This document shows, in pieces, positions 1 to 5,456 of a DNA stretch of 6,440 nt. Position numbers and translations under genes: made by a program. Each line of letters opens with the position of its first letter. Position 1 is the stretch's first letter. The stretch lies in NCBI GenBank assembly GCA_016794735.1, contig JAEUJK010000245.1, positions 1 through 6,440 on the forward strand. Direction: 5' to 3'. Origin of the DNA: Gemmatimonadota bacterium. Its GTDB lineage: Bacteria; Gemmatimonadota; Gemmatimonadetes; Gemmatimonadales; Gemmatimonadaceae. The notes under the pieces are model-generated. The model did not search any database and was not told the DNA's origin. It saw only the letters and a program-made list of their open reading frames with translations.

Positions 1-417
1 CGGCGTGTCGCTGATCGGGAGCAGCTCGCGTTGTTCGCCAACGTCACGACCTCCGAACCCGGTGACGCACGGGTCGTGTTGTCACACGTGGTGCGCGGCA
101 ACCTCGCCTCGGGATATGTCACGACCCTCGTGGCCACCCAGTACGCGGCGCTGCAGTCCCCGGTCGCCCGACGGCTCTATCGCCTCCTGGAGGTGGCCCG
201 GGCCGAGGACACGGTGACCTGGCGGATCGGGCTGGAGGCGCTGGCGGAGCAGATGCCCCTCGTCCAGCGCTATCCGTCCCACCTGCAGCGCGTCCTGCAG
301 CCCGCCCATGAGATGTTGCTGGCCGCCGGGCTGGTCCGGGACGCCAAGGTCCACCAGGTGGACAAGGTCTGGTACGTGGACTACGTCTTGGCGACGAGGG
401 AAAAAGCGAACGGATGA
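1..417 (+). CDS. Replication initiator protein A-like protein, C-terminal part (5' end outside window)
   Basis: The open frame runs from the first base to a TGA at 415-417, giving 138 residues with no start in view. A TTG at 31 is in frame, but coding potential continues upstream of it. The visible part reads like the C-terminal winged-helix half of RPA/RepA-type plasmid initiators. A 'SGYVTTLVATQYAAL' strand-helix leads into 'SPVARRLYRLLE', then a 'LAEQMPL' helix, then 'YPSHLQRVLQPAHEML', and an 'AAGLV' turn leads into the last beta-strands. Family members bind origin DNA to start replication. Chromosomal copies exist in some phyla and their role there is unclear. The stop codon lies at the very edge of the 125-bp repeat array that follows, which could be a target site or a chance neighbour. 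The family call is from remembered motif patterns; a DNA-binding regulator with a similar fold is the alternative. Confidence 0.6.
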   Translation, partial: RRVADREQLALFANVTTSEPGDARVVLSHVVRGNLASGYVTTLVATQYAALQSPVARRLYRLLEVARAEDTVTWRIGLEALAEQMPLVQRYPSHLQRVLQPAHEMLLAAGLVRDAKVHQVDKVWYVDYVLATREKANG

Positions 418-437
418 GGCACCGGGCAGCACGAGAA

Positions 438-499
438 GCCAGGGCAGCACGAGACCCGTGCTTCCCTGACCTCCGTTCCCTCCCGTGCTTCGCCCTGGC
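438..499. other. Predicted stem-loop inside repeat unit 1 (copies at 563-624 and 688-749)
   Basis: GCCAGGGC (438-445) followed by AGCACG (446-451) can pair with CGTGCT (484-489) and GCCCTGGC (492-499). This makes a 14-bp stem with a 2-nt bulge (490-491) and a 32-nt loop. A competing smaller hairpin uses the same AGCACG with the nearer CGTGCT (457-462) and is extended by AGGG/CCCT (441-467). In unit 2 the arms become GCCAGAGC and GCTATGGC, so one G-C pair is replaced by A-T (a compensatory change) and one pair is lost. In unit 3 they are GCCATGGC and GCCCTGGC, with one mismatch. The fold was worked out by hand and no energies were calculated. The structure could act in single-stranded DNA or in RNA. 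Confidence 0.6.
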
Positions 500-528
500 A
501 GTTGTCTTTCCCCCTGGAGGGCCCGAGA

Positions 529-538
529 AGTTCGAACT
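529..538. repeat. Perfect 10-bp palindrome in repeat unit 1
   Basis: AGTTCGAACT equals its own reverse complement. It sits near the 3' end of unit 1, just before the TGATGAAGCACGAG junction. It could be a dimeric protein-binding site, but a palindrome of this length can also be chance. Confidence 0.5.
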
Positions 539-653
539 GATGAAGCACGAGCAGCACGAGAAGCCAGAGCAGCACGAGACCCGTGCTTCCCTGACCTCCG
601 TTCCCTCCCGTGCTTCGCTATGGCAGTTGTCTTTCCCCCGGGAGGGCCCGAGA

Positions 654-663
654 AGTTCGAACT
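654..663. repeat. Perfect 10-bp palindrome in repeat unit 2
   Basis: This is an identical second copy of AGTTCGAACT, exactly 125 bp after the first. The truncated third unit lacks it. Because units 1 and 2 are nearly identical throughout, its conservation is not independent evidence of function. Confidence 0.5.
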
Positions 664-754
664 GATGAAGCACGAGCAGTACGGGAAGCCATGGCAGCAC
701 GAGACCCGTGCTTCCCTGACTTCCGTTCCCTCCCGTGCTTCGCCCTGGCAGTTG

Positions 755-866
755 GGTCCGCTCCGGTGACCCCCTCCCCCCTGGGCCAGTCCGTCTTCAG
801 GAACTCCCCTGCCCTCCGGGCGTATTCGATGCAGTATTAGGAACCTCCTCCTTCTGGAATTCCCGC
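755..866 (+). promoter_or_regulatory. Spacer between repeat array and protease gene; weak promoter candidate
   Basis: These 112 bases carry no gene and must contain the leader, and probably the promoter, of the downstream four-gene cluster. The best -10-like element is TATTAG at 835-840, which would put transcription start near 847 and leave a leader of about 20 nt. No convincing -35 lies 16-18 nt upstream of it. There is no Shine-Dalgarno sequence before the ATG at 867. Instead a pyrimidine tract, CCTCCTCCTT (844-853), lies there and resembles the anti-Shine-Dalgarno sequence itself. The promoter could also lie inside the repeats. Confidence 0.25.
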
Positions 867-2447
867 ATGAACCGCATGAGGAAAGCCGCCCTCGGCCTCG
901 TCGTCGTCGCCCCGCTCGTGGCCGGCGGCTTTATCGCACAGGAGCGGGCCACCCAGGACGGAGGCCGCCTGCTCGGACAGGTCCTGGACCTCGTGCAGTC
1001 CCGGTTCGTGGACTCGGTGGACGAGGCCATGCTGTATGAGAAGGCCGCGCGTGGCCTGGTCAACCAGCTGCAGGATCCGTATTCGGAGCTGCTGAGCCCG
1101 CGCGAAATGACGCAGTTCAACACGACGACCGGCGGGCGCTACGGCGGCCTCGGCATGTCGATCGAGAACCAGCCGGGCAAGGGCGCGGTTGTCGCGCGCG
1201 TCTTCCACAACACGCCGGCCGAGGAAGCCGGCGTCATGGAAGGCGACATCATCGTGCAAATCGACACGCTGTCGACCCGTGGCTGGACGAACGCGCGGGT
1301 CGCGGATTCGCTCCGCGGCACCCCAAACACGAAGGTGACGGTGACGTTCGCGCGTCCCGGGGTGCCGGAGCCGATCAAGAATTCGTTCACGCGTCGCGTG
1401 ATCCGGGTGCCGGCCGTTGGGTACGCCATCACCTTCGACGGCGTGGGTTACCTCCCGCTGGACAACTTCAACGAGTCGTCCACGCGCGACATCGCGAGTG
1501 CCATCCGTGCCTTCCAGGCCGAGAAGGTGAAGGGCGTCATCCTCGACCTGCGCGGCAACCCGGGTGGGTACCTGGACCAGGCGTTATCGATCTCCAACCT
1601 GTTCCTGCCGCAGGGCGCCGAGATCGCCTCGGTCCGGGGCCGTGGTTCGGATCCGCAGGTGTACACGGCGCGCGAGCGCCCGATGGCGCCGGACCTCCCG
1701 ATTGTCATCCTCATCGACCAGTACTCGGCCTCGGCGGCGGAGATCGTCGCGGGGGCGCTGCAGGATCATGATCGCGCGCTCATCCTCGGCACCACGTCGT
1801 TCGGCAAGGGACTCGTCCAGACCGTGTACAACCTGGACGGCGGGTACGCCCTCAAGATGACCACCGGCAAGTGGTACACGCCGGCGGGTCGCTCCATCCA
1901 GAAGGAGCGCAAGCTCCTGCCGGACGGCCAGTTCGTGGAAGTGCACCCGGACTCGCTGGAGTCGGACAGCGCGCGCAAGGCGCGGCCGACCTACAAGTCG
2001 ACGGCCGGGCGCCTGCTCTACGGCGGTGGTGCCATCACCCCCGACCTGAGCATCCGGCCGGACACCTTCACGACCTCGGAACAGCAGCTGCTCCGGGCGC
2101 TCGCCCCCAAGCGTGCCGAGTACTACGTCGCCTTGTACGACTACGGGGTGCAGATGAAGAACCAGCTCAAGCTGGACTTCCAGGTGAACCCGGCCTGGCG
2201 GGAGGAGCTGTACAGCCGGCTCAAGAAGCGCGGGGTCGAGATCGACCGGGCGCTCTGGGACGCCGGCCAGCGCTACATCGACCGCGACATCGAGAACCGT
2301 TTCGCGCGGGCCGCCTTTGGCGACTCGACCGCTCGCCGTCGGGCACTCCCGGACGATCCGCCACTCCAGCGCGCGATCGCGATCCTCAAGTCCGGACCGT
2401 CGACCAAGGAACTGATCGCGCTCGCAGCCAGACCCGCGGGCAAGTAA
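867..2447 (+). CDS. ctpA: S41-family carboxyl-terminal processing protease (CtpA/Prc type)
   Basis: This 526-residue serine protease cuts proteins near their C-terminus in the periplasm. The N-terminus (about 1-25) is basic then hydrophobic, a Sec signal or membrane anchor. An S41 N-terminal helical segment (about 35-85) is followed by a PDZ domain (about 90-170, from 'GGRYGGLGM') that binds substrate tails. The catalytic core (about 185-350) contains 'DLRGNPGG' (227-234) and 'YSASAAEI'. Ser289 is the predicted nucleophile, Lys314 in 'SFGKG' the general base 25 residues later, and Gln318 the family's third site. 'TPAGRSIQ' (338-345) is also typical. The C-terminal 130 residues are an extra helical region longer than in minimal CtpA proteins. 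The frame is open back to 735, but ATG 867 was chosen because the signal sequence begins there. An ATG at 876 is a possible alternative. It is the first of four close-packed genes, 10 nt before the next. Confidence 0.93.
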   Translation: MNRMRKAALGLVVVAPLVAGGFIAQERATQDGGRLLGQVLDLVQSRFVDSVDEAMLYEKAARGLVNQLQDPYSELLSPREMTQFNTTTGGRYGGLGMSIENQPGKGAVVARVFHNTPAEEAGVMEGDIIVQIDTLSTRGWTNARVADSLRGTPNTKVTVTFARPGVPEPIKNSFTRRVIRVPAVGYAITFDGVGYLPLDNFNESSTRDIASAIRAFQAEKVKGVILDLRGNPGGYLDQALSISNLFLPQGAEIASVRGRGSDPQVYTARERPMAPDLPIVILIDQYSASAAEIVAGALQDHDRALILGTTSFGKGLVQTVYNLDGGYALKMTTGKWYTPAGRSIQKERKLLPDGQFVEVHPDSLESDSARKARPTYKSTAGRLLYGGGAITPDLSIRPDTFTTSEQQLLRALAPKRAEYYVALYDYGVQMKNQLKLDFQVNPAWREELYSRLKKRGVEIDRALWDAGQRYIDRDIENRFARAAFGDSTARRRALPDDPPLQRAIAILKSGPSTKELIALAARPAGK

Positions 2448-2457
2448 GTTCCGGGAC

Positions 2458-3516
2458 ATGAGAGTCCTGATGACGTTCGCCGCCACGACCCTCGTGGCGG
2501 CGATTTCGTGTGTACGAGCCACTCCGGTGCCCACCATCGCCGCCGAGTCGGCTGAGCGCCACTTGTCCAACCTTCGCCAGCTTACCAATGGCGGGGAGAA
2601 TGCTGAGGCATACTTCAGCAAGGACGGCAAGTGGATCACCTTCCAGTCCACGCGCGACGGGCGCACCTGCGACCAGCAGTACGTCATGCGATCCGACGGC
2701 AGCGGGTTGGTCCGCGTGTCGAACGGGATGGGCAAGACGACCTGCGGGTGGTTCTTCCCCGGGGGCGACCGCCTGTTCTTCGCCTCGTCGCATGCGCATG
2801 ACGCGACCTGCCCCGCGCGCCCCGATCCCTCGGCCGGGTACGTGTGGCCGCTGGACCAGTTCGACATCTACACGGTCAAGCGCGACGGGACCGACCTGCA
2901 GCGCCTGACAAACTACAACGTGTATACTGCCGAGGGCGTGCTGTCGCCCGACGGCAAGACGATCGTGTTCACGTCCCTCAAGGACGGGGACCTCGAGATC
3001 TACACGATGAATGCCGATGGGACGAACGTGAAGCGGCTGACCTTCACGCCCGGGTACGATGGCGGCCCGTGGTGGTCGCCGGATGGCACGAAGATCGTCT
3101 ATCGCGCCCACCACCCGGCCGACTCGGCCCAGCTCGCCGCGTACCGCGGGTTGCTCGCGCGCAAGATGATCCGCCCGTCGCAGGTGGAACTCTACGTGAT
3201 GAATGCCGACGGCAGCGACCAGCGACAGGTCACCGCACTCGGGGGCGCGAACTTCGGGCCGTCGTGGACGCCCGACGGCAAGCGCATCATCTTCTCGTCC
3301 AACCACCAGAGTCCCCGCAGCGGCAACTTCGACCTCTTCCTGGTCGACGTTGCCGCGACCAGGGCCGGGCCTGCACAGGTCGAGCAGGTCACCTTCACCC
3401 CGGTGTTCGACGGGTTCCCCATGTTCAGCCCCGACGGCAGCAAGCTGTTGTGGGCCTCGAACCGCCACAACGACAAGCCGAACGAGACCAACCTTTTCCT
3501 CGCCGACTGGAAGTAA
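2458..3516 (+). CDS. TolB-like beta-propeller (PD40 repeat) protein, probable periplasmic lipoprotein
   Basis: The 352 residues begin with a short hydrophobic signal (1-17) ending 'AAISC'. Cys18 could be lipidated, although the lipobox is imperfect. After this come six PD40 blades, each marked by an 'SPDGK-(I/L)-(V/F)-F-x-S' type motif, at about 53-64, 99-110, 162-173, 206-217, 270-281 and 323-334. 'DIYTV', 'EIYTMNADG' and 'ELYVMNADG' strands lie between them. This matches the C-terminal propeller of TolB but lacks the TolB N-terminal domain. Propellers of this kind bind proteins or ligands and have no visible catalytic site. Cys71, Cys96 and Cys118 could form a disulfide in the periplasm. 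The gene starts 10 nt after the protease gene and ends 9 nt before the SPFH gene. An in-frame ATG at 2470 is an alternative start but would drop the only N-terminal basic residue. Exact role unknown; acting with the protease is inference. Confidence 0.85.
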   Translation: MRVLMTFAATTLVAAISCVRATPVPTIAAESAERHLSNLRQLTNGGENAEAYFSKDGKWITFQSTRDGRTCDQQYVMRSDGSGLVRVSNGMGKTTCGWFFPGGDRLFFASSHAHDATCPARPDPSAGYVWPLDQFDIYTVKRDGTDLQRLTNYNVYTAEGVLSPDGKTIVFTSLKDGDLEIYTMNADGTNVKRLTFTPGYDGGPWWSPDGTKIVYRAHHPADSAQLAAYRGLLARKMIRPSQVELYVMNADGSDQRQVTALGGANFGPSWTPDGKRIIFSSNHQSPRSGNFDLFLVDVAATRAGPAQVEQVTFTPVFDGFPMFSPDGSKLLWASNRHNDKPNETNLFLADWK

Positions 3517-3521
3517 GGAGG
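3515..3521 (+). promoter_or_regulatory. Shine-Dalgarno site of the SPFH gene
   Basis: AAGGAGG overlaps the TAA stop of the upstream gene and lies 4 nt before the ATG at 3526. It fixes this start and suggests the SPFH gene is translated more strongly than the two genes before it, which have no clear site. Confidence 0.85.
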
Positions 3522-3525
3522 CACC

Positions 3526-4563
3526 ATGCTGTTTGGTCCTGCCATCGCCGCCCTCATCGCGGCGTACCTGCTGGTCAAGTCGGTCAAGATCATCGGACAG
3601 GCCGAGGTGATCGTGGTGGAGCGGCTCGGCCGCTTTCACCGGGTGGCGCGGTCGGGACTCAACATCCTCATCCCGTTCATCGAGCGACCGCGCACCCTGG
3701 ACGTGCGCTTCTTCGAGTCGGACGTCGGTGGACTCAAGAAGATCACCTCGCGCTCCACCGAGCGGATCGACCTGCGTGAGCAGGTGCTCAACTTCCCGAG
3801 CCAGCCGGTCATCACCAAGGACAACGTCACGATCGACATCGACGCCGTGTTGTACTACCGCGTCGCCGATCCGCAGAAGGCCACCTACGCCGTGCAGAAC
3901 CTGCCGTACGCGCTCGAGACGCTGACGCGCACCACCTTGCGCAACATCGTCGGCGAGATGGAACTGGACAGCACGCTGGGATCACGCGACGAGATCAACC
4001 GTCGCATGCGCGAGGTCATCGAGGAAGCGTCGCTCGGCTGGGGCGTGGACGTCACGCGTGTTGAGCTGCAGGCGATCGAGCCCCCCAAGGACATCCAGCA
4101 GTCCATGGAGTTGCAGATGCGCGCGGAGCGCGAGCGGCGCGCCTCCGTGACGAACGCCGAAGCCACCAAGCGGGCCGCCATCCTCGAGGCCGAGGGGGTG
4201 CGGGAGTCGCAGGTGCTGCGGGCGCAGGGTGAACGCGACGCCGCCGTGCTGCGCGCACAGGGGCTCGCCGAGGCCCGCCTCGCGATGGCCGAAGCGGAAG
4301 CCGAGGCCATTCGACGAATCGCGGCCTCGTTGCCCGAGGGTGAGGCGTCGATGTACCTGCTGAGCCAGAAGTACCTCGATGCGCTCCCGCAGCTGGCCCA
4401 GGGCAAGGGCTCGACCATCTTCCTGCCGAGCGAGGCGTCCGGGGTGATGGGCGCACTGGGCGGGCTGCGTGCGCTGCTGCAGTCGAGCGCGTCCGAAGGC
4501 CCCGCGCCGGCGCCGCGTCCGGGCGCTCCCAAGGCGCTCACCGGGGAAAGCGGCAAGGGTTAA
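3526..4563 (+). CDS. qmcA: SPFH/Band 7 (prohibitin/stomatin) domain protein, QmcA/paraslipin type
   Basis: The 345 residues have one N-terminal membrane segment (about 2-22). A Band 7 domain follows (about 25-190) with 'VERLGRFHRV', 'GLNILIPFIE', 'VLNFPSQPVITKDNV' and 'GEMELDSTLGSRDEIN'. A long Ala/Glu/Arg-rich coiled coil (about 195-268) carries repeated 'LEAEG', 'LRAQGE' and 'LRAQGL' motifs. A C-terminal motif 'FLPSEASGVMGALGGL' (299-314) matches the end of E. coli QmcA. The tail (about 322-345) is Pro/Ala-rich. SPFH proteins oligomerise into large rings or cages on the inner membrane and scaffold or control membrane proteases and microdomains. Residues about 61-81 look like an insertion relative to QmcA, between 'RPRTLDV' and 'IDLREQV'. 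No NfeD partner, the usual neighbour of many members, is present downstream. The stop codon overlaps the next start by 1 nt. Confidence 0.92.
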   Translation: MLFGPAIAALIAAYLLVKSVKIIGQAEVIVVERLGRFHRVARSGLNILIPFIERPRTLDVRFFESDVGGLKKITSRSTERIDLREQVLNFPSQPVITKDNVTIDIDAVLYYRVADPQKATYAVQNLPYALETLTRTTLRNIVGEMELDSTLGSRDEINRRMREVIEEASLGWGVDVTRVELQAIEPPKDIQQSMELQMRAERERRASVTNAEATKRAAILEAEGVRESQVLRAQGERDAAVLRAQGLAEARLAMAEAEAEAIRRIAASLPEGEASMYLLSQKYLDALPQLAQGKGSTIFLPSEASGVMGALGGLRALLQSSASEGPAPAPRPGAPKALTGESGKG

Positions 4564-4793
4564 TGGCAGCGACCAAACCGATTTCCCAGGACCGTGCCGG
4601 CAAGGTGGCGCGCGGCCACGCGTGTTCACATTGCCTGGAGTACTCGTTCAAGAAGGTCACGGTCAAGCGGGCCCCCGCCACCCACAAGAAGGACCTCAAG
4701 ACCTACTGGATCGTGAACCGGGTCTGTGGCGTTTGCGGCCTGGACCAGGAGCTCGGGATCGACGCCGACGGGGAGATCGTCTACGGCGGTTAA
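4563..4793 (+). CDS. Small four-cysteine zinc-ribbon protein, conserved hypothetical
   Basis: The 76-residue protein has Cys21-x2-Cys24 and Cys55-x2-Cys58 ('CSHC' and 'CGVCG') separated by 30 residues that are basic and then aromatic ('KTYWIVNRV'). This is the pattern of a treble-clef or rubredoxin-like zinc ribbon. There is no signal peptide or membrane segment, so it should be cytoplasmic and could bind RNA, DNA or protein. Its ATG shares a base with the upstream TAA (TAATG), so translation is probably coupled to the SPFH gene by re-initiation. It is the last gene of the four-gene cluster. I recognise no named family. The regular codon use and tight coupling make it credible despite its size. 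Confidence 0.85.
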   Translation: MAATKPISQDRAGKVARGHACSHCLEYSFKKVTVKRAPATHKKDLKTYWIVNRVCGVCGLDQELGIDADGEIVYGG

Positions 4794-4812
4794 AGCGGCC
4801 TGATCCGGTGAA

Positions 4813-4832
4813 CGGCGCGTCCTGACGCGTCG
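4813..4832 (+). terminator. Hairpin after the four-gene cluster, weak terminator candidate
   Basis: CGGCGCGT (4813-4820) and ACGCGTCG (4825-4832) form an 8-bp stem with one G-T pair around a CCTG tetraloop, 20 nt after the zinc-ribbon stop codon. No T-tract follows, so it is not a classical intrinsic terminator. It may instead stabilise the mRNA 3' end or assist Rho-dependent termination. Confidence 0.3.
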
Positions 4833-4929
4833 AGTTCCACCACACCTGTCGGCACAACACTTCGTCGACCCCGCGCGTTGACAATGTCGACGGCGCCGAC
4901 CGCGCATCGTTGCGGCGGGCGGCCTCTTG

Positions 4930-4958
4930 TTGACTTGTCGCTGGCGTGTGGCTTTACC
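4930..4958 (+). promoter_or_regulatory. Weak sigma-70-like promoter candidate upstream of the second zinc-ribbon gene
   Basis: TTGACT (4930-4935) is one mismatch from the -35 consensus and lies 17 nt before TTTACC (4953-4958), a poor -10. A perfect TTGACA at 4878-4883 has no matching -10. The 279-bp gap 4794-5072 must hold a promoter if the next gene is transcribed on its own, and I see nothing else clear in it. Confidence 0.25.
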
Positions 4959-5060
4959 GGACGGACGATCTGTGCTCCAAGTGGTTGGCAGGGATGGAGT
5001 TGCACAGGATGACGGAACCGCCCGGTGGCGCTGCCCGCCGTGTAGGGACTGCTATCTGAA

Positions 5061-5067
5061 AGGGAGG
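5061..5067 (+). promoter_or_regulatory. Shine-Dalgarno site deciding the start at 5073
   Basis: AGGGAGG ends 5 nt before ATG 5073 and only 2 nt before the in-frame TTG at 5070. The spacing favours the ATG. Confidence 0.75.
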
Positions 5068-5072
5068 ATTTG

Positions 5073-5285
5073 ATGCGCAAGCCCCGTCCGGCCACGTACA
5101 ACCCCGCCCAGGCCCTCCACCTTATCGCCACTGATCGCAGCGGGTCGCCCCTCAGCTGCCCATCGTGTGGATCCGGCTCATTCGAGCGTGAACCGATGCA
5201 TGTGCCCCCGCCACCGCGATCGCACGTGACGCTGACCTGCGCTTCGTGTGGCCGAACGGCACGTTATATTGCAGGCGCTGCCTAG
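5073..5285 (+). CDS. Small zinc-ribbon protein, hypothetical
   Basis: The 70-residue protein has a basic, proline-containing N-terminus. Cys29-x2-Cys32 ('CPSCG') and Cys56-x2-Cys59 ('CASCG') are separated by 23 residues that include a 'HVPPPP' stretch. The pairs predict a single zinc ribbon. No signal peptide or membrane segment is seen. It does not align with the 76-residue zinc-ribbon protein at 4563 beyond the cysteine pairs, so the two do not look like recent duplicates. A good ribosome binding site supports it as a real gene. It lies upstream of, and in the same direction as, the cold-shock gene, with a terminator-like hairpin between them. A role in nucleic-acid binding is plausible for the fold but is not shown. 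Confidence 0.7.
   Translation: MRKPRPATYNPAQALHLIATDRSGSPLSCPSCGSGSFEREPMHVPPPPRSHVTLTCASCGRTARYIAGAA
5265..5270 (+). promoter_or_regulatory. -10-like TATATT inside the 3' end of the zinc-ribbon gene
   Basis: TATATT is a close match to TATAAT and stands out in this GC-rich sequence. No good -35 lies 16-18 nt upstream (CTTCGT at 5242-5247 is the best). If it drives the cold-shock gene, the transcript would start near 5277 and carry the hairpin at 5312-5344 in its leader. Confidence 0.3.
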
Positions 5286-5311
5286 AAGGTCGGTCCTGTT
5301 CGATCGTTCGT

Positions 5312-5352
5312 GCTCGTGCACTCGGTCGTTTCGAGGGCACGAGCTTTTTCTT
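5312..5352 (+). terminator. Rho-independent terminator between zinc-ribbon and cold-shock genes (possible leader attenuator)
   Basis: GCTCGTGC (5312-5319) pairs perfectly with GCACGAGC (5337-5344). Inside it, CTCG (5321-5324) pairs with CGAG (5332-5335) across one A/G mismatch, leaving a 7-nt loop. TTTTTCTT (5345-5352) follows directly. This is a strong intrinsic terminator lying 27 nt after the zinc-ribbon stop codon. It may simply end that transcript, or it may attenuate read-through into the cold-shock gene. Confidence 0.85.
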
Positions 5353-5456
5353 GGGTCCGGGGTATCACCCGGTTCCTGTACCCGGGGGCGTCTGCAGCCG
5401 GCGCCCTCGTTTCCAGCTCCACCGTTTCGCCCCGCAAAGGGAAGAGGATAGGCACG
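5353..5456 (+). promoter_or_regulatory. Leader/promoter region of the cold-shock gene
   Basis: This region has ACCCGG twice (5367-5372 and 5380-5385) and a GTCCGG, plus short hairpins such as GGGCG/CGCCC (about 5386-5406). Cold-shock genes often have long structured leaders, so this region may respond to temperature. No convincing promoter was found here. The sequence ends in a purine-rich GGAAGAGG stretch that serves as ribosome binding site for ATG 5457. Confidence 0.4.

Larger units (their letters stand above)
426..754. repeat. 125-bp tandem repeat, about 2.6 copies
   Basis: Unit 1 is 426-550, unit 2 is 551-675, and a truncated unit 3 is 676-754. Units 1 and 2 differ at only 4 of 125 positions. 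Unit 3 differs from unit 1 at 4 of 79 before identity stops abruptly after CAGTTG at 754. The junction between units carries AGCACGAG three times in direct orientation, and each unit carries CGTGCTTC twice in the opposite sense. A degenerate start of the array (CGAAC then GATGAGGCAC, 407-422) runs into the end of the upstream gene. The unit length is not a multiple of three, so open frames across the array change frame at every unit and are not credible genes. The array fills most of the 449-bp gene-free stretch 418-866. Confidence 0.95.

Noticed and set aside
426..754. CRISPR array
   Set aside because: The units are 125 bp and nearly identical along their whole length, with no short repeat and variable spacer alternation, and there are no cas genes nearby.
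414..840. Several overlapping open frames on both strands across the repeat array
   Set aside because: They arise from the repeat itself. The 125-bp unit is not a multiple of three, so each frame repeats the same peptides in shifted order. There are no ribosome binding sites and no domain-like sequence.
1584..2867. Long minus-strand open frame of 427 codons
   Set aside because: It is a shadow of the protease and propeller genes in high-GC DNA. Its translation is low-complexity, and the plus-strand proteins have clear family motifs.
2386..3639. Minus-strand open frame of 417 codons
   Set aside because: It is antisense to the propeller gene. Its composition (Arg, Gly, Val, His rich) is typical of a reverse-frame artefact.
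4790..5131. Minus-strand open frame covering the gap before the second zinc-ribbon gene
   Set aside because: It overlaps the start and ribosome binding site of the plus-strand gene and shows no recognisable domain. Coding potential looks weak, but it is the only candidate in the gap.
5312..5344. Shared GCACGAG/CTCGTGC motif between the csp terminator and the 125-bp repeats
   Set aside because: The match is 7-8 bases only, the rest of the sequence does not align, and the terminator explains the motif here.
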